Position numbers and translations under genes: made by a program. Shown here piece by piece: positions 48,710 through 58,449 of a DNA stretch of 64,000 nt. Under the pieces are notes generated by a model that was given only the letters and a program-made list of their open reading frames with translations, was not told where the DNA came from and did no database searches. The stretch is from CAZRRV01 sp045660865 (GTDB lineage: Bacteria > Bacillota > Clostridia > Oscillospirales > Acutalibacteraceae): assembly GCA_045660865.1 (NCBI GenBank), contig JAZREP010000019.1, positions 62,001 to 126,000 of the forward strand, read 5' to 3'. Positions within the stretch are counted from its first letter, which is position 1, and each line of letters begins with the position of its first letter.

Positions 48710-50593
48710 TTGACAAAGGCATTTTTAGAGATGAAAAAGGATTATTTTGACGGCACTCTCAAAACCGCTTATCAGTTTTTCGGTGCACACCGCAAGGGTA
48801 AAAAAACGGTTTTCAGAGTATGGGCGCCTAATGCCGCCGCAGTTAGTGTTGTTGGAGATTTCTGTGACTGGGAAAACGGAATCCCCATGCAAAAGGAGGA
48901 CGGCATATTTTCTGTAGAGGTGCCGGCGCTTGAAATATACGAAAACTATAAATATAAGGTAGTCTCTCCTGACGGCAAGGCGGTTTTAAAGGCTGACCCT
49001 TATGCCTTTCACGCAGAGACATCCCCCGGTACCGCCTCAAAGATTTATGAATTAGAGGGTTATGAGTGGGCAGATGCCGACTGGCAAACAGCAAAACAGA
49101 ACGCAAATGTTTATGAAAGCCCTATCAATATATATGAAGTTCACCTTGGCTCCTGGATGAAGCATGAGGATGGCAACTTTTACAATTATAAAGACATAGC
49201 GCCCAAACTTGCGGCATATGTTAAAAAAATGGGGTACACCCATATAGAACTGATGCCGATTTTGGAGCATCCCTTTGAAGGCTCGTGGGGGTATCAGGTA
49301 ACAGGGTATTTTGCGCCGACATCACGATATGGAACGCCCCACGATTTTATGGCATTTGTAGACATAATGCACCAAAACGGAATAGGTGTTATTTTAGATT
49401 GGGTGCCTGCACACTTCCCGAAGGATGAATTTGGACTTTACCGCTTTGACGGAACACCTTGTTATGAATATGCCGACTGGCGCAAGGGAGAGCATAAGGA
49501 ATGGGGCACTTGCGTTTTTGATTACGGACGGAACGAAGTTGTAAGCTTCTTAATTTCAAGCGCAATCTTTTGGTTGGACGTTTACCATATTGACGGACTG
49601 AGGGTTGACGCTGTTGCCTCTATGCTTTATTTGGACTACAACCGAAAAGACGGTGAATGGGTTGCAAATCAGCACGGCGGTAAGGAGAATTTAGAGGCGG
49701 TAGCATTCCTGCGTCGTCTTAACGAGAGTGTGTTTAGGCTATTCCCCAACGCTTTAATGGTTGCTGAGGAGTCAACCGCCTGGCCTATGGTTACAAAGCC
49801 GACCTATATGGAGGGCTTGGGCTTTAATTTCAAATGGAATATGGGTTGGATGAACGATATGCTAAGGTATATGTCGCTCGACCCGCTTAGCCGAAAATAT
49901 AATCACGGTATGCTGACCTTTTCGTTCTTCTATGCCTTTTCGGAAAACTTTGTGCTTCCCATTTCGCACGATGAGGTTGTGCACGGGAAATGCTCAATGA
50001 TTGGAAAAATGTCGGGCGAGTATGAACAGAAATTCGCTTCTTTACGCGCGTTTTATATGTATATGATGGCGCACCCCGGTAAAAAACTACTTTTTATGGG
50101 ACAAGAGTTCGCCCAGTTTATTGAATGGAATTATAAGCAGCAGTTAGACTGGTTCTTGCTTGACTATGAAAAGCATAAGCAGTTCCAAAACTTTGTAAGG
50201 GCACTTAACCGACTATATCTTAAAAGCTCACCGTTCTGGCAAAACGATTTCTCTTGGGAGGGCTTTTCCTGGATTTCGCACGATGATAACGAGCAGAGCA
50301 TAATTGCATTCAGGCGAATTGATAAAAGCGGTAAAGAAATCATTGCTGTTTGCAACTTTGTACCGGTTGGTCGTAAGGATTACCGCATCGGCTCGCCGGG
50401 AGGCAAATTAAAGCTTATACTAAACTCCGATTGGCAGGAGTTTGGCGGTAGCACAGAGCGTGAGAATATTGTTATCGAAGATGAGGCCGTACCGCTGCAC
50501 GGATATGAGCGCTCGGTTACATTGGATATACCGCCTATGAGCGCAATGTTTTTTGAGCTAAAACCTAATAAAAAGAAAACAAAGAGTAAATAA
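48710..50593 (+). CDS. glgB: 1,4-alpha-glucan branching enzyme
   Basis: The 627-residue product is a GH13 branching enzyme that cuts alpha-1,4 glucan and rejoins it by alpha-1,6 linkages. It has an N-terminal CBM48 domain (about 20-110, FRVWAPNAAAVSVVGDFCDWENG), the catalytic barrel with VILDWVPAHFP, GLRVDAVASMLYLD (nucleophile Asp), ALMVAEESTAWP (acid Glu) and LPISHDEVVHGK, and a C-terminal beta domain. I chose the TTG at 48710 because GGGATG is then about 10 bases upstream; the GTG at 48701 would place the site too near, and an ATG at 48731 has only a weak site. It is the first gene of the glg operon. Confidence 0.93.
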   Translation: MTKAFLEMKKDYFDGTLKTAYQFFGAHRKGKKTVFRVWAPNAAAVSVVGDFCDWENGIPMQKEDGIFSVEVPALEIYENYKYKVVSPDGKAVLKADPYAFHAETSPGTASKIYELEGYEWADADWQTAKQNANVYESPINIYEVHLGSWMKHEDGNFYNYKDIAPKLAAYVKKMGYTHIELMPILEHPFEGSWGYQVTGYFAPTSRYGTPHDFMAFVDIMHQNGIGVILDWVPAHFPKDEFGLYRFDGTPCYEYADWRKGEHKEWGTCVFDYGRNEVVSFLISSAIFWLDVYHIDGLRVDAVASMLYLDYNRKDGEWVANQHGGKENLEAVAFLRRLNESVFRLFPNALMVAEESTAWPMVTKPTYMEGLGFNFKWNMGWMNDMLRYMSLDPLSRKYNHGMLTFSFFYAFSENFVLPISHDEVVHGKCSMIGKMSGEYEQKFASLRAFYMYMMAHPGKKLLFMGQEFAQFIEWNYKQQLDWFLLDYEKHKQFQNFVRALNRLYLKSSPFWQNDFSWEGFSWISHDDNEQSIIAFRRIDKSGKEIIAVCNFVPVGRKDYRIGSPGGKLKLILNSDWQEFGGSTERENIVIEDEAVPLHGYERSVTLDIPPMSAMFFELKPNKKKTKSK

Positions 50594-50622
50594 ATAAAAA
50601 TGCTGGTTAGGGAGTGTTTTAA

Positions 50623-51840
50623 TTGAAGAAAAATGAATGTGTAGCCATGCTGTTGGCGGGCGGACAGGGCAGCCGTTTAGGTGTGCTGACCAGAAATATC
50701 GCCAAGCCCGCAGTACCCTACGGCGGAAAATACCGAATTATTGATTTTCCGCTTTCAAACTGTGCCAATTCGGGTATTTACACCGTTGGTGTTTTGACAC
50801 AGTATCAACCTTTGGAGCTTAACGATTATATCGGCAGTGGTAAGCCGTGGGATTTGGACCGTCACACCGGCGGTGTTCACGTGCTTCCGCCGTACCAAAG
50901 AAATCAAGGTGCTGACTGGTACAAGGGTACAGCAAACGCAATTTATCAAAATATAACCTTTATTGAGCGCTACAACCCGAAATACGTGCTTATTCTATCG
51001 GGCGACCATATTTATAAGATGGATTACAACCAGATGCTGAAAGCCCACAAAAAGAGCGGAGCCGATTGCACCATCGCCGTAATGGAGGTGCCAAAAGAGG
51101 AGGCTTCCCGTTTTGGTATTATGAATGTGCGTGAGGACGGTTCGGTTTACGAGTTTGAGGAAAAGCCGAAAAACCCGAAAAGCAACCTAGCATCAATGGG
51201 TATTTATATCTTCAATTGGGATAAGCTTAGAAAATATCTTATTGAGGATGAAAACAACCCCGATTCAAGCAACGATTTCGGTAAAAATATTATCCCTAAC
51301 ATGCTTAATGATGAACAACTTATGATGACATACCGCTTCCAAGGATATTGGAAGGATGTTGGAACGGTTGACTCGCTTTGGGAGGCTAATTTGGACTTGC
51401 TTAGTCCCAAATCGGGCTTAGACTTATCAAACCCTGCCTGGAAAATATATTCACGAACTCAATCTGCACCGCCACAGTATATTTCGGCTGATGCCAAGGT
51501 TGAAAACTCCCTTATTACTGAGGGTTGTGAAATAGAGGGTAATGTTGATTTTTCTATCCTTGCCCAAAATGTTACGATAGAGCCGGGCGCAGAGGTTATG
51601 TATTCTATTGTAATGCCCGGTACGGTTATAAAGTCGGGCGCAAAGGTTTATTATTCTATTTTAGCAGAGAATGTTACTGTCCAAAGCGGTGCCGTTATAG
51701 GTCAAGACCCGCAAAACTCCAAAGATTTGGATAGTTGGGGCGTTTCAGTAGTTGGCGCCAACCTTACCATAGGCGAGAATGCAACAGTTAGTGCAAGCGC
51801 TATGGTAGAGCAAGATGTGAAAGCAGGTGAAAAGGTATGA
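50623..51840 (+). CDS. glgC: Glucose-1-phosphate adenylyltransferase
   Basis: The 405-residue product makes ADP-glucose for glycogen synthesis. The nucleotide-binding start MLLAGGQGSRLGVLT, the YRIIDFPLSNCANSGI segment, the catalytic ILSGDHIYKMDY and the left-handed beta-helix C-terminal domain are present. The start is TTG with AGGGAG nine bases upstream. It overlaps glgD by four bases (ATGA). In Firmicutes GlgC works together with GlgD. Confidence 0.95.
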   Translation: MKKNECVAMLLAGGQGSRLGVLTRNIAKPAVPYGGKYRIIDFPLSNCANSGIYTVGVLTQYQPLELNDYIGSGKPWDLDRHTGGVHVLPPYQRNQGADWYKGTANAIYQNITFIERYNPKYVLILSGDHIYKMDYNQMLKAHKKSGADCTIAVMEVPKEEASRFGIMNVREDGSVYEFEEKPKNPKSNLASMGIYIFNWDKLRKYLIEDENNPDSSNDFGKNIIPNMLNDEQLMMTYRFQGYWKDVGTVDSLWEANLDLLSPKSGLDLSNPAWKIYSRTQSAPPQYISADAKVENSLITEGCEIEGNVDFSILAQNVTIEPGAEVMYSIVMPGTVIKSGAKVYYSILAENVTVQSGAVIGQDPQNSKDLDSWGVSVVGANLTIGENATVSASAMVEQDVKAGEKV

Positions 51841-52955
51841 AGCCATCAGATGTAATGGGAATTGTATTCCCTAATACCCACGACAGATATATGGGTGATA
51901 TGACAAATTTGCGTGCGATTGGCTCGGTTCCTTTTTGCGGACGTTACAGGCTGATTGATTTCACCCTTTCTAATTTGGTTAATGCCGGCATTTCTAAGGT
52001 TGGTGTAATTACCAAACAGAATTACCAGTCCTTAATAGACCATTTGGGCAGCGGCCGTTCCTGGGATTTGGCACGCAAAACGGGTGGTTTGCATCTGCTG
52101 TCGCCTTACAGCACAACAACTGCCAGAATTTACGAGGGCAAAATAGATGCCTTGGCAGGAACTATTAACTATTTAAAATCGGCTGTTGAAAAGTATGTGG
52201 TGTTGTGTGATGCAAATCTGGTTAGCAATATTGATATTGAGGATGTTGTTAACAAGCACATCGAAACAGGTGCCGATTTCACTGTATGCTACAAAAACGG
52301 CATTCTGCCACGAAATGAGCAGGACATAATGGTATTTAAATGGGATAAGGACGGCTTTGCAACCGAGGTTACCTTACCCTTTGAACAAAAGACCTGTGAT
52401 TACAGCTTGGACGTTATGGTTGTCCAGCGTGAGCTGTTAATCAAGCTTGTAACCGAAGCATATGCTTTGGGTAAACGAGCCTTTGCCTCGGGTATTATCC
52501 AACCCCGTATGAACGAATTGAAAATTTACGGCTACAAGGTAGACGGCTTTACCGCTGTTATTGATGGCAAGGACAGTTATTATCAGGCTAATATGGAGCT
52601 TATTAAAAACCCCGATGCCCGCAAGTCACTTTTCCGCAACGGACGCCCTGTGTATACCAAGGTCCGTGACGATATGCCGACTAAATACGGCTTGGAATCC
52701 TCAGTTTCGGATTGCTTAATCGCTGACGGCTGTGTAATTGAGGGCGAAGTGCAAAACTGTGTGCTTTTCCGTGGAGTAAAGGTTGGCAAGGGCACTAAGC
52801 TGCAAAACTGTATTGTTATGCAGGACACCGAAATAGGTGACAATTGCGACATTAGATGCGCAGTTTTAGATAAGAATATAACTGTAAACCGAGGAATTAC
52901 TCTGTGCGGTGCTGAAAGCCACCCGATATATATTGCCAAAGGAGAAAAATTGTAA
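51837..52955 (+). CDS. glgD: Glucose-1-phosphate adenylyltransferase subunit GlgD
   Basis: The 372-residue product is a GlgC paralogue that lacks the catalytic GGQGSRL loop; the equivalent region reads FPNTHDRYMGDMTNLRAIGSVPFCGRYRLIDFTLSNL. GlgD forms hetero-oligomers with GlgC and raises its activity. The nucleotidyltransferase fold and beta helix (VIEGEVQNCVLFRGVKVGKG) are otherwise intact. Start and stop overlap glgC and glgA (ATGA and TAATG), indicating strict coupling. Confidence 0.94.
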   Translation: MKPSDVMGIVFPNTHDRYMGDMTNLRAIGSVPFCGRYRLIDFTLSNLVNAGISKVGVITKQNYQSLIDHLGSGRSWDLARKTGGLHLLSPYSTTTARIYEGKIDALAGTINYLKSAVEKYVVLCDANLVSNIDIEDVVNKHIETGADFTVCYKNGILPRNEQDIMVFKWDKDGFATEVTLPFEQKTCDYSLDVMVVQRELLIKLVTEAYALGKRAFASGIIQPRMNELKIYGYKVDGFTAVIDGKDSYYQANMELIKNPDARKSLFRNGRPVYTKVRDDMPTKYGLESSVSDCLIADGCVIEGEVQNCVLFRGVKVGKGTKLQNCIVMQDTEIGDNCDIRCAVLDKNITVNRGITLCGAESHPIYIAKGEKL

Positions 52956-54376
52956 TGAAGGTTTTATACGCAACCAGTGAGGCGTATCCGTTTGCCATGT
53001 CGGGCGGATTGGCCGATGTTGCCGGCGCACTCCCTAAGACCGAGCGCCGCCGTTTAGTAGGCTGCCGTGTTGTTATGCCGCTTTATGAAAGCATACCGGA
53101 AGAATTGCGCAGCACAATGAAATTTATTACTGCCATTACGGTACCTGTTGCTTGGCGCAGACAATACTGCGGTATTTTTGAAGCAAAGCACGCAGGCGTA
53201 ATCTACTATTTTATAGATAATCAGTATTATTTTAAGCGCCAGGGACTTTATGGTCACTATGACGATGCCGAGAGATTCACCTTCTTTTCAAGAGCTGTAC
53301 TTGAAATAATACCGCACATTGATTTTATGCCCGATATTATCCATTGTAACGATTGGCAGACCGCTATGGTGCCTGTATTTTTAGAGCTGATGTATAAACA
53401 CGACGAAAAATACAAGGACATTAAAACGGTTTTCACCATTCACAACATTCAGTATCAAGGCAAGTACGGAAAAGAGCTTTTGGGGGATGTTTTAGGTGTT
53501 CCCGATGAGCAGGCGCATTACCTTGAATGGGACGGCTGTGTAAATATGATGAAGGGCGCCATTGAGTGCAGCAATGTTGTTACTACTGTCAGCCCCACCT
53601 ACGCAGAGGAAATTCTTGACCCGTGGTATGCCCACGGACTAGACCCGATTTTGCGTGAACGCAAAGCAAAATTGCGTGGCATTGTAAACGGTATTGACAC
53701 AGAAGTGTATAATCCCGAAAACGACCCCTTAATTTATACAAATTATACTGCTGACAGTCTTAACGGCAAGGCTGAAAACAAGGCGGCATTGCAAAAAGAG
53801 ATGGGATTGCCGATATTGGCTGATGTTCCTGTTGTTGGTATCGTTTCACGCTTTGCTTCCCACAAGGGCTTTGATTTAGTACAGCACGTGTTTGAGGATA
53901 TGTTAAAGCAGGATGTACAATTTGTTGTACTCGGCTCGGGTGAATTGGAGTATGAAAGCTTTTTCCACGAAATGGCTAACCGCTATCCCGATAAGGTTGC
54001 GTTAAGGCTTGGCTTTATACCGCAATTAGCACACAGAATTTATGCCGGTGCTGACATATTCTTAATGCCATCTAAGAGTGAGCCTTGCGGTTTGGCGCAA
54101 ATGCTGGCGTTACGTTACGGCACAATCCCCATAGTCCGCCAGACAGGAGGATTAAAGGATACCGTAACCGATTCAGGCTCAGGTGAGGGCAACGGCTTTA
54201 CCTTTGCTTCTTACAACGCCCACGATATGAGCCATGCAGTTTGGCGTGCTTTGGAAGGATATAAGGATAAGTCCGGTTGGGAAACCTTGGTTAAACGTGC
54301 TATGGCGTGCGACAACAGCTGGGGCAAATCCGCAAATGAATATATTAGACTCTATAAACAAATTTTAGGCAAATAA
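52955..54376 (+). CDS. glgA: Glycogen synthase
   Basis: The 473-residue GT5 enzyme extends alpha-1,4 glucan from ADP-glucose. The N-terminal loop is AMSGGLADVAGALP, where E. coli GlgA has the lysine of K-T-G-G; here Met15 takes that place, as in some related clostridial sequences I believe. The GT-B C-terminal motifs VSRFASHKGFDL, SGELEYE and PSKSEPCGLAQMLALRYGTIPIVRQTGGLKDTV are complete. The segment PKTERRRLVGCRV is a little irregular compared with relatives. It is the last gene of the operon and is followed by a strong terminator. Confidence 0.94.
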   Translation: MKVLYATSEAYPFAMSGGLADVAGALPKTERRRLVGCRVVMPLYESIPEELRSTMKFITAITVPVAWRRQYCGIFEAKHAGVIYYFIDNQYYFKRQGLYGHYDDAERFTFFSRAVLEIIPHIDFMPDIIHCNDWQTAMVPVFLELMYKHDEKYKDIKTVFTIHNIQYQGKYGKELLGDVLGVPDEQAHYLEWDGCVNMMKGAIECSNVVTTVSPTYAEEILDPWYAHGLDPILRERKAKLRGIVNGIDTEVYNPENDPLIYTNYTADSLNGKAENKAALQKEMGLPILADVPVVGIVSRFASHKGFDLVQHVFEDMLKQDVQFVVLGSGELEYESFFHEMANRYPDKVALRLGFIPQLAHRIYAGADIFLMPSKSEPCGLAQMLALRYGTIPIVRQTGGLKDTVTDSGSGEGNGFTFASYNAHDMSHAVWRALEGYKDKSGWETLVKRAMACDNSWGKSANEYIRLYKQILGK

Positions 54377-54406
54377 AAAGACGCTCCGCACGGAGCGTCT
54401 TTTATT
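54374..54406. terminator. Bidirectional intrinsic terminator after glgA
   Basis: AAAGACGCTCCG and CGGAGCGTCTTT pair around CA and are flanked by A and T runs. It separates the converging glgA and ABC exporter genes. Confidence 0.9.
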
Positions 54407-57370
54407 TTATTCACTTCTAAGGGCTACGACGGGGTCTTTCTTGGCGGCGATACCAGAGGGGATAAGGCCGGCAACAAAGGTTAAAAGCATACTGATAACT
54501 ACCAAAATAATTGCGCCTTGTATTGGCAGTTGCGCTTTTAAAATTGCGATACCTGTTAAGTGGTGGAGTATTAGATTTATAGGAATTGTCAGCAGTAAGG
54601 TGACGCCTATTCCCAGCGCTCCCGCCACAAAGCCGACTATAAGCGTTTCGGCATTAAAGACACGGGAAATATCCTTTTTAGATGCGCCGACGGCACGCAA
54701 AATACCAATTTCCTTTGTTCGTTCAAGAACGGATATATAGGTGATAATTCCTATCATAATAGAGGATACCACCAAGGAAATGGATACAAAGGCAATCAGC
54801 ACATAGGATATGGCATTGATAATAGTTGATACCGAGGACATCATAAGTTCAATGTAATCGGTATAGTTTATTTTGTCTGCCTCCGGCACGGTATCATTGT
54901 ATTTGGCAATCATTTCACCGATTGCCTCTTTATTATCAAAGGTAGAGGCGTAAATGTTGATTTTGGAGGGCTTATTCTTGTCGATATAGCCCATTTTCTT
55001 CAAATTGTCCTCTAAGGTTGTATCGGATACGGTTGCCGGCATAAAGTTATCAAAATAAATGCCGTATTGCTCATCTGTAAAGGTTGCGGTGTCTAACATG
55101 GCGGCAAGTTGGGCGGTGGTAAGTGCGCTTAATTTTGCTGATACCTCTTTTGCGTACTGCGCCTTTATAACCTCACGCATAATTTCGTGTGCGGCGTCTT
55201 GCAAATCCTTTTCGGTCATATCCTTTACGTAATTTTGCACCGTTTCTTTATCAACACTCATCTGCTCCGACATAGCTTTAATGAGCAGTTGCTCTTTATC
55301 GTCACGGCTCATATTAGCAAGACTGGCATTAACGTTTTGTTGCAAATAAGACTCATCGGGCAAGGAGGCGATTTTTGTGTAAAGCTCGGCTTTTGAGGCT
55401 GCCTCAAGACCTTTAGCATAAGCAACAAACTTTTCTTTCTTTTGCTCGTTTGTTAAATTTTCGTCGTTTTCGGTTTTGTAAGGCAGACCGGAAATCACAT
55501 CGGTTTCTTTGTTGGCTAACTGGTCTTTTATAATATCTTTTTGAGAAGACTTATCAACAATATATTCGGTCAAGGCGGCGGTGTAGCCTATTGAGCCGTT
55601 CATAGTAGCGGCCACCGCATCATCGCTGGCTCTTATAATACCTGTGATTTTAAGCTCGATATGTGAATCTTTATTGTTATACAAATATGAAAGACCTGTT
55701 TCGTTAAGTCTTAAATCAACGTAGGTGCCGTTCTTTTGCTTTTGATAACAATCGGCAGGGAGTATGAGTTTAAGCTTTATATCACAAAGCTCTTTATAAC
55801 TCCAGCTTTCAAATTCAGTAGGCTCTTTTTCACTTTCGTCGGTTTTAAGCAGTTGCTCTTTGGTACGCAAGCCTAAGGCGTATAAAACGAGGTCGCTGAT
55901 TTCGTTGTTTTTATCTACTATCAAAACTAACTCGTTATGCTTTTTGGGCCAAGCGCCGTACAAAAGGTCGTATTGCTCTTTTAAAACCGAGTTTAAACCC
56001 TTGCCGTTATTTTTAGGTAAAAGTTCTTCCCAAACCGCCACACCGTTGTTTTGCATCATTTCATTTCGGGTGGCCCCAGCGCTTTGCGACAGGGGGGTTT
56101 CCTCTGTGTTATCGTCACTCGTATCCCTGCCCATCATACTGCCAAGAAGGTCGTTAACATCGCTTTCGACAATTTTACCCTCTTTTGTTTTGGTATAAAT
56201 GTTCATATCCAAATCGTAGCCGTATTGCACAGAGGAGGCGTATTGCTTAAACTCTTTGTTTGTTTCAATATGCTCTTTAAAATCGGTAAGGTTGTTTACG
56301 GTTGTTTCCATATTTGTAAAGGCGTCGATTAACTCCTCCATAACGGGATTGGCGTAAACCTTATCAAGCTTATGGTCTGCTTTTCCGTCGGGGTTATTGT
56401 TTTCCATAAAGGTTTCAATCATTGCCGACATATCGACCTGCTCTGCTAACAGAGTGATTGGATAACTTGAAAGGGTGTCCTGCTGCACTCGGTCAATATA
56501 GGCTTGCACACCGGTTGACACAGAGAGGATAAGGGCGATACCGATAATACCGATAGAGCCTGCAAAACTAACCATAAATGTTCTGGCCTTTTTGGTAAGC
56601 AGGTTGTTAAAGGACAAAGACAGCGCAGTTAAAAAGGACATTGAGGATTTGCCCTTGCGCTTCGAGGTATCGGTTTCTTGTTGTTGCTCGGCATCATAAG
56701 GCGCTGAATCGGACTGCACCTCACCGTCTAACAAACGGATAATTCTTGAAGAATATTGTTCGGCAAGCTCGGGGTTATGGGTTACCATAATTATAAGGCG
56801 GTCATGAGATATTTCCTTTAAAATTTCCATAACCTGAATACTGGTAGCCGAATCAAGTGCGCCTGTCGGCTCGTCTGCCAACAAAATATCGGGGTCGTTT
56901 ACCAAAGCTCTGGCAATAGCTATACGCTGCATTTGGCCGCCCGACATTTGGTTAGGCTTTTTATGAATATGCTCAATAAGACCGACCTTTTCTAGCGCCT
57001 CTTTTGCACGCTCACGGCGTTCCTTTTTGGATACACCCGAAAGGGTCAGCGCAAGCTCTACATTGGCAAGCACTGTTTGGTGGGGAATCAAATTATAATT
57101 TTGAAAGACAAAGCCGATTGAATGATTGCGATATGTATCCCAATCCCTGTCTTTAAATTCTTTTGTGGACTTACCTCTTATTACAAGGTCACCGCTAGTA
57201 TATTTATCAAGACCGCCGATAATGTTTAAAAGCGTAGTCTTTCCGCAGCCCGACGGACCGAGAATTGATACAAACTCATTTTGCCTAAAAGAAAGATTTA
57301 CATCCTTTAAAGCAGGCACAGCGGTATCGGCAATAAAATAGTTTTTTGAAATGTTTTTTAAGGTTAACAT
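54407..57370 (-). CDS. MacB-like ABC exporter, fused ATPase and FtsX-type permease
   Basis: The 987-residue product joins an ATPase (about 1-225; Walker A GPSGCGKTT, signature MSGGQMQRIAIARAL, Walker B ILLADEPTGALD) to an FtsX/MacB-type membrane part. The first span is at about 265-290, followed by a very large outer region (about 290-845, Lys/Glu/Asp-rich with predicted helices), then three spans (about 850-980) and the tail AAKKDPVVALRSE. Mechanotransmission exporters of this class handle peptides, lipoproteins or antibiotics rather than shuttle small ions. The outer domain is much larger than in MacB itself. The ATG has TTGGAGG upstream. The substrate is unknown; no linked two-component genes are directly adjacent. 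Confidence 0.87.
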   Translation of the reverse strand: MLTLKNISKNYFIADTAVPALKDVNLSFRQNEFVSILGPSGCGKTTLLNIIGGLDKYTSGDLVIRGKSTKEFKDRDWDTYRNHSIGFVFQNYNLIPHQTVLANVELALTLSGVSKKERRERAKEALEKVGLIEHIHKKPNQMSGGQMQRIAIARALVNDPDILLADEPTGALDSATSIQVMEILKEISHDRLIIMVTHNPELAEQYSSRIIRLLDGEVQSDSAPYDAEQQQETDTSKRKGKSSMSFLTALSLSFNNLLTKKARTFMVSFAGSIGIIGIALILSVSTGVQAYIDRVQQDTLSSYPITLLAEQVDMSAMIETFMENNNPDGKADHKLDKVYANPVMEELIDAFTNMETTVNNLTDFKEHIETNKEFKQYASSVQYGYDLDMNIYTKTKEGKIVESDVNDLLGSMMGRDTSDDNTEETPLSQSAGATRNEMMQNNGVAVWEELLPKNNGKGLNSVLKEQYDLLYGAWPKKHNELVLIVDKNNEISDLVLYALGLRTKEQLLKTDESEKEPTEFESWSYKELCDIKLKLILPADCYQKQKNGTYVDLRLNETGLSYLYNNKDSHIELKITGIIRASDDAVAATMNGSIGYTAALTEYIVDKSSQKDIIKDQLANKETDVISGLPYKTENDENLTNEQKKEKFVAYAKGLEAASKAELYTKIASLPDESYLQQNVNASLANMSRDDKEQLLIKAMSEQMSVDKETVQNYVKDMTEKDLQDAAHEIMREVIKAQYAKEVSAKLSALTTAQLAAMLDTATFTDEQYGIYFDNFMPATVSDTTLEDNLKKMGYIDKNKPSKINIYASTFDNKEAIGEMIAKYNDTVPEADKINYTDYIELMMSSVSTIINAISYVLIAFVSISLVVSSIMIGIITYISVLERTKEIGILRAVGASKKDISRVFNAETLIVGFVAGALGIGVTLLLTIPINLILHHLTGIAILKAQLPIQGAIILVVISMLLTFVAGLIPSGIAAKKDPVVALRSE

Positions 57371-57487
57371 TCTTTGCCTCCAAAGGTTTGGTTTAATGAA
57401 TTATATATATGTTAGCATATTTTGGCTTCCATTTGTTAACTTTTCTTTAAATTTTATGAAAACATAGAATATGCTTTGCGGTAAAAA

Positions 57488-57516
57488 TTGTAATTTGTAA
57501 AATAATGTGTTAAAAT
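57488..57516 (+). promoter_or_regulatory. Candidate promoter of the PfkB-dgt-ung run
   Basis: TTGTAA and TAAAAT are separated by 17 bases, with TG one base before the -10 box, just upstream of the GGGAGG ribosome site. Confidence 0.62.
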
Positions 57517-57537
57517 GTAAACAGGGAGGTGTCACCA

Positions 57538-58449
57538 TTGATTTATACCTTATCCTTCAATCCTGCGATTGATTATTATGTAAAACCTGACAGGTTTGTT
57601 TTGAATGAAATTAACAACTGCCAATCGGCATTTGCATACCCGGGCGGCAAGGGTATAAACGTTTCACGAATGTTAAGCCGTCTTGGTACTGACTCTGTTG
57701 CTTTGGGGTTTATTGCCGGGTTTACGGGTGACGCATTACAAAAGGCACTATTAGACCTTAATATCAAAACCGATTTTATAACCCTCAAAGAAGGGCTTAC
57801 CAGAATAAATGTAAAAATCCGCTGTGAAGATGAAACCGACATTAACTGCGATGGACCGAATATAGATAAAGAAAGTTTAGAACAGCTTTATTCAAAGCTG
57901 GATAGACTTAAAAGCGGTGATACGCTGGTGCTGGCGGGCAGTTTACCAAAAAGCATACCGCAAGACACTTATGAAAGTATATTAGAGCATATAAAGGGTC
58001 GAAATATTGCGGCTGTGGTCGACACCGCCGGCAAAAAATTGCTTGGCGTTTTAAAATACCGCCCCTTTTTAATAAAGCCGAACAATATAGAAATAGGCGA
58101 AATGTTTGACACAACCGCCAACAGTTTAGATGAAATTTTGCCCTTGGCATTAAAACTGCAAAATTTAGGAGCACGCAATGTTTTAGTGTCACGCGGGGCG
58201 GACGGCGCTGTTTTGCTAACCGAGGATGGCGAAACCATAAAGGCGCCGACCTTTAACGGAACGGCAGTAAACACTGTTGGAGCAGGGGACGCTATGCTGG
58301 CAGGGTTTTTACACATCTTTAATGAAAACGGCGATATGCAAAAAGCATTAACTTATGCTTCGGCGGCAGGTGCCGCTACCGCCTTTTCAAACGATTTGGC
58401 AACACCTGAATTGATTGAACGATTACTCAAAGGTAAGGAGAATCTTTAA
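57538..58449 (+). CDS. 1-phosphofructokinase family sugar-phosphate kinase (PfkB type)
   Basis: The 303-residue product is a ribokinase-family enzyme of the FruK/LacC type, which phosphorylates fructose-1-phosphate or tagatose-6-phosphate. The start IYTLSFNPAIDYYV, the substrate segment YPGGKGINVSRMLSRLG, LAGSLPKSIP and the GAGD anion hole NTVGAGDAMLAGF are present. I chose the TTG at 57538, eight bases after GGGAGG; the GTG at 57529 overlaps that site. It lacks adjacent fruA or fruR genes and is followed directly by dgt, so its substrate is not certain; 1-phosphofructokinase is the most likely name. Confidence 0.87.
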   Translation: MIYTLSFNPAIDYYVKPDRFVLNEINNCQSAFAYPGGKGINVSRMLSRLGTDSVALGFIAGFTGDALQKALLDLNIKTDFITLKEGLTRINVKIRCEDETDINCDGPNIDKESLEQLYSKLDRLKSGDTLVLAGSLPKSIPQDTYESILEHIKGRNIAAVVDTAGKKLLGVLKYRPFLIKPNNIEIGEMFDTTANSLDEILPLALKLQNLGARNVLVSRGADGAVLLTEDGETIKAPTFNGTAVNTVGAGDAMLAGFLHIFNENGDMQKALTYASAAGAATAFSNDLATPELIERLLKGKENL

